From Bacillus rubiinfantis (lineage in GTDB: Bacteria; Bacillota; Bacilli; Bacillales; Cytobacillaceae), in contig CCFE01000021.1 of assembly GCA_000752035.1 (NCBI GenBank), forward strand, positions 186,001 through 250,000: a stretch of 64,000 nucleotides of DNA, in the 5' to 3' direction. Each line of letters starts with the position of its first letter. The stretch's first letter is position 1. The position numbers were made by a program, and so were the translations under genes. The notes below the pieces were generated by a model, which was given only the letters and a program-made list of their open reading frames with translations, was not told the DNA's origin and did not search any database. Of the stretch, positions 61,088 through 64,000 are shown piece after piece.

Positions 61088-61610
61088 AAATCAACATACC
61101 CTTGCATTAGCATCTTTACTATTACAACATCCCGAGATGGAGTGGTTTGCGGATGAACAGCTCAAAGAGGAAATAAATGCAATTGATAGCCAATTAACAA
61201 AGCTGTTGTTTAAACAATTTTTCCATTATCTACATTCCGCATCTTTTCATGATCTTTGTGCGAATTATTCGTATACGTTTGATTTTAATGAAAAAACAAC
61301 ATTGTACCTAACACATTATCTCTTTGGAGAGAATCCTGACAGGGGGAAGGCGTTAATTAAATTGAAAAAGGATTATGATGATGCTGGTTTTCCACTGGAG
61401 AGTAATGAGTTGCCAGATTTTCTCCCACTCGTACTTGAATTTTGCTCACTTGCTCCTGTGGATATGGCACAAAAAATGTTGATGATTCATCGCCGAGCAA
61501 TTGATCAATTGGTAAAAGAATTAACCACAATCGATAGTCCGTACCAATTTATTTTACAAGCTTGTGTTGAAACAATTGAAAATATGATGAAAAAACAAAA
61601 AGCGTCGTAA
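61080..61610 (+). CDS. narJ: nitrate reductase molybdenum cofactor assembly chaperone
   Basis: Cytosolic chaperone of 176 residues, TorD/NarJ type, all helical, for loading Mo cofactor into NarG. DFNEKTTLYLTHYLFGENPDRG and ELPDFLPLVLEF are family blocks. Overlaps narH by 8 bp, so coupled. Confidence 0.93.
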   Translation: MDKNQHTLALASLLLQHPEMEWFADEQLKEEINAIDSQLTKLLFKQFFHYLHSASFHDLCANYSYTFDFNEKTTLYLTHYLFGENPDRGKALIKLKKDYDDAGFPLESNELPDFLPLVLEFCSLAPVDMAQKMLMIHRRAIDQLVKELTTIDSPYQFILQACVETIENMMKKQKAS

Positions 61611-61622
61611 GGGGGAACACCA

Positions 61623-62354
61623 ATGACCTTTTGGCAAAACCTTTTTTGGATTTCTTTCCCATACATTATGCTAACAATGTTTGTTGTTGGCCATATCTAT
61701 CGCTACAATACCGATCAGTTTGGCTGGTCTGCCAAATCAAGTGAATTTCTTGAGAAGAAGCAATTAAAGTGGGGAAGTATTTTATTTCATTATGGGATTA
61801 TTTTTGTATTTTTTGGTCATGTTGCCGGGATTTTAATCCCCAAAGCCTTTTATGATGCTGTTGGGATCACCGATCACATGTATCATTTTGGCGCTGTATG
61901 GATTGGCGGACTGGCAGGTTTAGCAACCATCATTGGGGTTTGTTTACTAATGGTGCGCCGATTTACGGCAAAACGAATTTACGTTCATAGTACATTTCGC
62001 GATATTTTAGTGCTTATTTTACTTGCTTTGATTATTTTCTCAGGATTCGTTAACACCGTTTGGTACACAGGCAGAGGAGTTGCCTTTGAGTATCGGGATA
62101 CAATTAGTCCATGGTTTCGTGGGATTCTTACCTTGAGACCGCAGCCAAATCTTATGTTTGGTATCCCGCTTGGCTTCCAGATTCATGTTGTTTCAGCATT
62201 GCTACTCTTTGGAATTTGGCCTTTTACCAGGCTGGTGCATGTGTGGAGTCTTCCGCTTGAGTATGTAAAACGTAAATTTATTGTTTATCGTGCTATATTT
62301 GGTAGACGAGCTTTAGCGATGTCAACAGATCGGTCAAAAAAAGGAGCAGAATAG
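61623..62354 (+). CDS. narI: respiratory nitrate reductase gamma subunit
   Basis: Membrane cytochrome b subunit of 243 residues with five helices that oxidises menaquinol and passes electrons to NarH. Haem-ligand His residues lie in FVVGHIYRY, LFHYGIIFVFFGHVAG and PLGFQIHVVSALLLF / PFTRLVHVWS. GGGGGAAC precedes the start. Its stop TAG is in frame with the following YdjO-like gene. Confidence 0.95.
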   Translation: MTFWQNLFWISFPYIMLTMFVVGHIYRYNTDQFGWSAKSSEFLEKKQLKWGSILFHYGIIFVFFGHVAGILIPKAFYDAVGITDHMYHFGAVWIGGLAGLATIIGVCLLMVRRFTAKRIYVHSTFRDILVLILLALIIFSGFVNTVWYTGRGVAFEYRDTISPWFRGILTLRPQPNLMFGIPLGFQIHVVSALLLFGIWPFTRLVHVWSLPLEYVKRKFIVYRAIFGRRALAMSTDRSKKGAE

Positions 62355-62366
62355 GAGGCGGTTCCC

Positions 62367-62549
62367 ATTTTTTACGGCAAGCGAGTTAAAGAAGAATTTG
62401 AGCCAATCTTAGAAGATACTGAGGTTTACGCGTGTATTGGAGATGCTTGTAATGGTTGGATGAGAAAGGACTTTGTCGCGGATAACTACCTTTGTCCAAT
62501 GTGTGGCAATGAAATGATTCAAGAAATCCGCGTTCTACCAAAAATTTAA
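62367..62549 (+). CDS. YdjO-like cysteine-rich protein with apparent AUU start
   Basis: Protein of 60 residues: FYGKRVKEEFEPILEDTEVY, then two Cys pairs in ACIGDACNGWMR and LCPMCGNEM, ending RVLPKI. This matches the cold-inducible YdjO family (ECxxxxCNGWMR ... CPxC ... LP). There is no ATG, GTG or TTG between the in-frame stop at 62352 and the conserved part; AGGAGG at 62353-62358 points, with 8-nt spacing, to ATT at 62367, where homologues have Met. Likely cotranscribed with narI. Confidence 0.75.
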   Translation: MFYGKRVKEEFEPILEDTEVYACIGDACNGWMRKDFVADNYLCPMCGNEMIQEIRVLPKI

Positions 62550-62556
62550 CAAGATA

Positions 62557-62591
62557 GAAAAAGACTGTCAATCACATGACAGTCTTTTTTG
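62557..62591. terminator. bidirectional terminator after the nar/YdjO unit
   Basis: Perfect stem AAAAAGACTGTCA / TGACAGTCTTTTT, loop of 6, with T6 and matching A run; suits both sides. Confidence 0.88.
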
Positions 62592-62593
62592 TC

Positions 62594-62779
62594 TTAGAGG
62601 TTTTCATTTTGCTGACGAATTTCGTCACCGGTAATGATCGTATTTGCTTCCTCTAAATATTCATGTTCATTGACGGACTCGCCAGGAATATTTTTTAAAT
62701 TTGGGTATACTGCTCCAGTTTGAACAGTGAATTGTTGATTTCCTGGGGCAGTTGTCAAGTAATCTTTCTTTTTAGCCAT
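62594..62779 (-). CDS. hypothetical small protein, 61 aa
   Basis: Starts MAKKKDYLTTAPGNQQFTVQ and contains NIPGESVNEHEYLEEANTII. Soluble and Gln/Asn/Glu-rich; no Cys and no membrane helix. It looks like a spore or stress protein of bacilli but I do not know the family. ATG 62779 lies 8 nt behind AAGGAGA; a longer frame to 62833 is not supported. Confidence 0.65.
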   Translation of the reverse strand: MAKKKDYLTTAPGNQQFTVQTGAVYPNLKNIPGESVNEHEYLEEANTIITGDEIRQQNENL

Positions 62780-62845
62780 TCTCATCATCTCCTTATCAAC
62801 AGGTTTTACTAATGAAGAATGGTTTATGCCCATATTTGTTTGTAA

Positions 62846-62878
62846 AAAAGAAAAAACTCCAGTTAATGACTGGAGAAT
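62846..62878 (-). terminator. terminator after yhfH
   Basis: On the reverse strand CTCCAGT / ACTGGAG followed by TTTTTTCTTTTTT. Confidence 0.82.
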
Positions 62879-63013
62879 TTATTCACTCTTTTTTGAAAGA
62901 CAACGATCACATTCCATCATATAGGATTCTGCTTGTTCTTCAATATGCTGACCACACTCTGGACATTCTTTCTTAGGCAAATTACGGAAAAACTCAACTG
63001 GACTCATTAACAT
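62879..63013 (-). CDS. yhfH: YhfH family protein
   Basis: Short gene of 44 codons. Product MLMSPVEFFRNLPKKECPEC, then GQHIEEQAESYMMECDRC: two Cys pairs and the N-terminal phrase of B. subtilis YhfH (MLMNPVEFFKNLP..ECPECG). Probably a small zinc-binding protein of unknown role. AGGGGGATACAAA precedes ATG 63013. Behind the start lies a 280-bp AT-rich gap up to 63292 with no other feature seen. Confidence 0.82.
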   Translation of the reverse strand: MLMSPVEFFRNLPKKECPECGQHIEEQAESYMMECDRCLSKKSE

Positions 63014-63292
63014 TTTGTATCCCCCTTTATTAATACAGAACTTAAATATTTACTCTTGTTATAGTACAGTATAAACAAAAAAATTAATTTTGTGTAGTCT
63101 TTTTTGTTAATTTTTTTAGAAATTTTCAAAAAATATTTCCGACTTAGTATCTTTTTGGAAATGATTATAAAAAAACCACTAGTGAATAATATATTTACCA
63201 AAATTACATTGAAAATAGAACTTGGTACTTCCATAACAAAATACTTTACATTACAATCGTAGTAGAAAAAATGTTAGGGGGGATGCTGATTA

Positions 63293-64000
63293 ATGAATAC
63301 ATTATTTGAAACATTCCATTCGTTCTTCTTTATTATATCAATTGGATTAACAATAATGGCTTGTTATACAGCATTAGATATGTTTATGTTAATTAGATCA
63401 TCAGAGCAAAATAAACGTCTGCTATTCTTGGGTGCGGCGTTGTCGATGGGAATCGGAATTTGGGTTACAAACTTTATGGGGCTAATTGCAACAGATGCGA
63501 GTCTTTTTGCTAACTATCATATCCCCCTAACAATTTTATCGATTTTAATTGGTGTAGCGTTTTCTAGTTTAGCATTTATACCGGTATCTGGAAAAATCGT
63601 CCGTTTCCATCATTTGTTAACAGGCAGTTTTTTTTTAACACTTGCGATTATTGCAATCCACGTAATTGGCATCTATGCGATGCATGTCATGATTGATTAT
63701 CGTGTCACTTTATTTATTTTTTCGGTTGGACTAATTTTCGCCTCATTTCTTTTTGCTTTATGGATACTTTTTTCATCCAATATTGGGCGCCAAAACCAGG
63801 TATGGCTGAAACCAGTAAGCGCCGTGATTATGTCAGGTGCGATTGCGGAAGGACATATTTTATTAAAAAAATCAATGGTGATTGTTGCAACGAACGAGTT
63901 AACAGCCAGAACAGACAGTCCTTTTTTTATTTATTTAGTTTTATTTGTATCGGTCTTGATTATGGCCGGACTGCTAGTATCCAGCACATTAATTAGCAAA
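63293..64000 (+). CDS. MHYT-like integral membrane sensor protein, 5' part
   Basis: Frame open to the window end, at least 236 residues, with seven hydrophobic helices. The layout resembles a MHYT sensor domain: SMGIGIWVTNFMGLIA, AIHVIGIYAMHVMIDY and GAIAEGHILLKK stand where the three MHYT motifs would be, but only single His residues remain in the latter two and the first has none. MHYT domains are thought to sense O2, CO or NO by copper. The C-terminal output domain lies outside. AGGGGGG lies about 13 nt before the start. Confidence 0.7.
   Translation, partial: MNTLFETFHSFFFIISIGLTIMACYTALDMFMLIRSSEQNKRLLFLGAALSMGIGIWVTNFMGLIATDASLFANYHIPLTILSILIGVAFSSLAFIPVSGKIVRFHHLLTGSFFLTLAIIAIHVIGIYAMHVMIDYRVTLFIFSVGLIFASFLFALWILFSSNIGRQNQVWLKPVSAVIMSGAIAEGHILLKKSMVIVATNELTARTDSPFFIYLVLFVSVLIMAGLLVSSTLISK

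Noticed and set aside
63007..63234. Reverse 75-codon frame with hydrophobic and Lys-rich stretches
   Set aside because: It overlaps the yhfH start, has no ribosome site and its Ile/Lys/Asn-only make-up is what AT-rich intergenic DNA gives by chance.
1..64000. CRISPR arrays, prophage genes, replication origin, rRNA genes
   Set aside because: No spaced direct repeats of CRISPR type, no phage structural or integrase genes, no clustered DnaA boxes and no rRNA sequence were seen.

Overview
The window looks like a chromosomal segment of an aerobic, spore-forming, nitrate-respiring member of the Bacillaceae; the blend of genes is closest to Neobacillus/Mesobacillus-type soil bacilli, but the genus is an inference. 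The evidence is AT-rich DNA with strong AAGGAGG-type ribosome sites, many genes known mainly from Bacillus (ypmQRS, yozE, yozD, spo0M, yhcN, ykuS, yhfH, ydjO, gerP-type and Hsp20-type spore proteins, an Sda-like kinase inhibitor), a Trp T-box leader, and sigma-K-like and FadR-like sites.

Layout. 1-6.4 kb: end of a DegV-family gene, an MBL hydrolase with a FadR-like box, ypmQ-ypmR-ypmS-msrA-msrB, a glycine-rich YjcZ-type protein and the potassium channel subunit ktrD. 6.5-8.4 kb: a decayed cluster in which only an M20 peptidase is intact, flanked by remnants of a class-III aminotransferase and a PAS/sigma-54 activator and by a 21-bp tandem repeat. 8.4-13.5 kb: lipoprotein nuclease, yozE, small genes, yozD, a complete IS4-family element with 9-bp target duplication, and spo0M. 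13.6-18.1 kb: deoD, ctpA, and a spore-protein group (zinc ribbon, LNIG-motif protein, Hsp20, two GerPA/PF-type proteins). 18.2-24.4 kb: an SDR protein lacking its catalytic residues, a GNAT acetyltransferase with an odd tRNA-like leader, amidohydrolase, DUF4870, patatin, dapF. 24.4-26.5 kb: a group II intron sitting just behind the dapF terminator. 26.5-31.3 kb: ligD and ku (end joining), tRNA-Ser and tRNA-Gly, an MFS transporter.

31.4-38.1 kb: T-box controlled trpEGDCFBA, a full tryptophan pathway from chorismate. 38.3-42.6 kb: mnmH, an Sda-like gene, yhcN-type lipoprotein, a CrcB fluoride-channel pair, and yidC preceded by a MifM-like arrest-peptide gene. 42.8-46.6 kb: pflB-pflA and a cupredoxin. 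46.8-55.7 kb: mprF, a dacF-type carboxypeptidase, a second Hsp20 plus LNIG-motif locus, ykuS, a YuzL-like gene, an ABC-F ATPase, a second SCO protein, a 20/21-bp repeat and a hemerythrin. 55.9-64.0 kb: narGHJI followed by a YdjO-like gene that appears to start at AUU, small genes, and the 5' part of a MHYT-type membrane protein.

The genes suggest a facultative lifestyle: nitrate reductase and pyruvate formate-lyase for anoxia, SCO/cupredoxin proteins for copper oxidase assembly, methionine sulfoxide reductases, and a large share of spore-related genes. The most novel-looking items are the MifM-like regulator with an SD-sequestering hairpin, the AUU-started YdjO homologue, the decayed sigma-54 cluster with its heptad-coding repeat, the group II intron that rewrites the ligD stop codon, and the tRNA T-arm-like leader at 19.7 kb.
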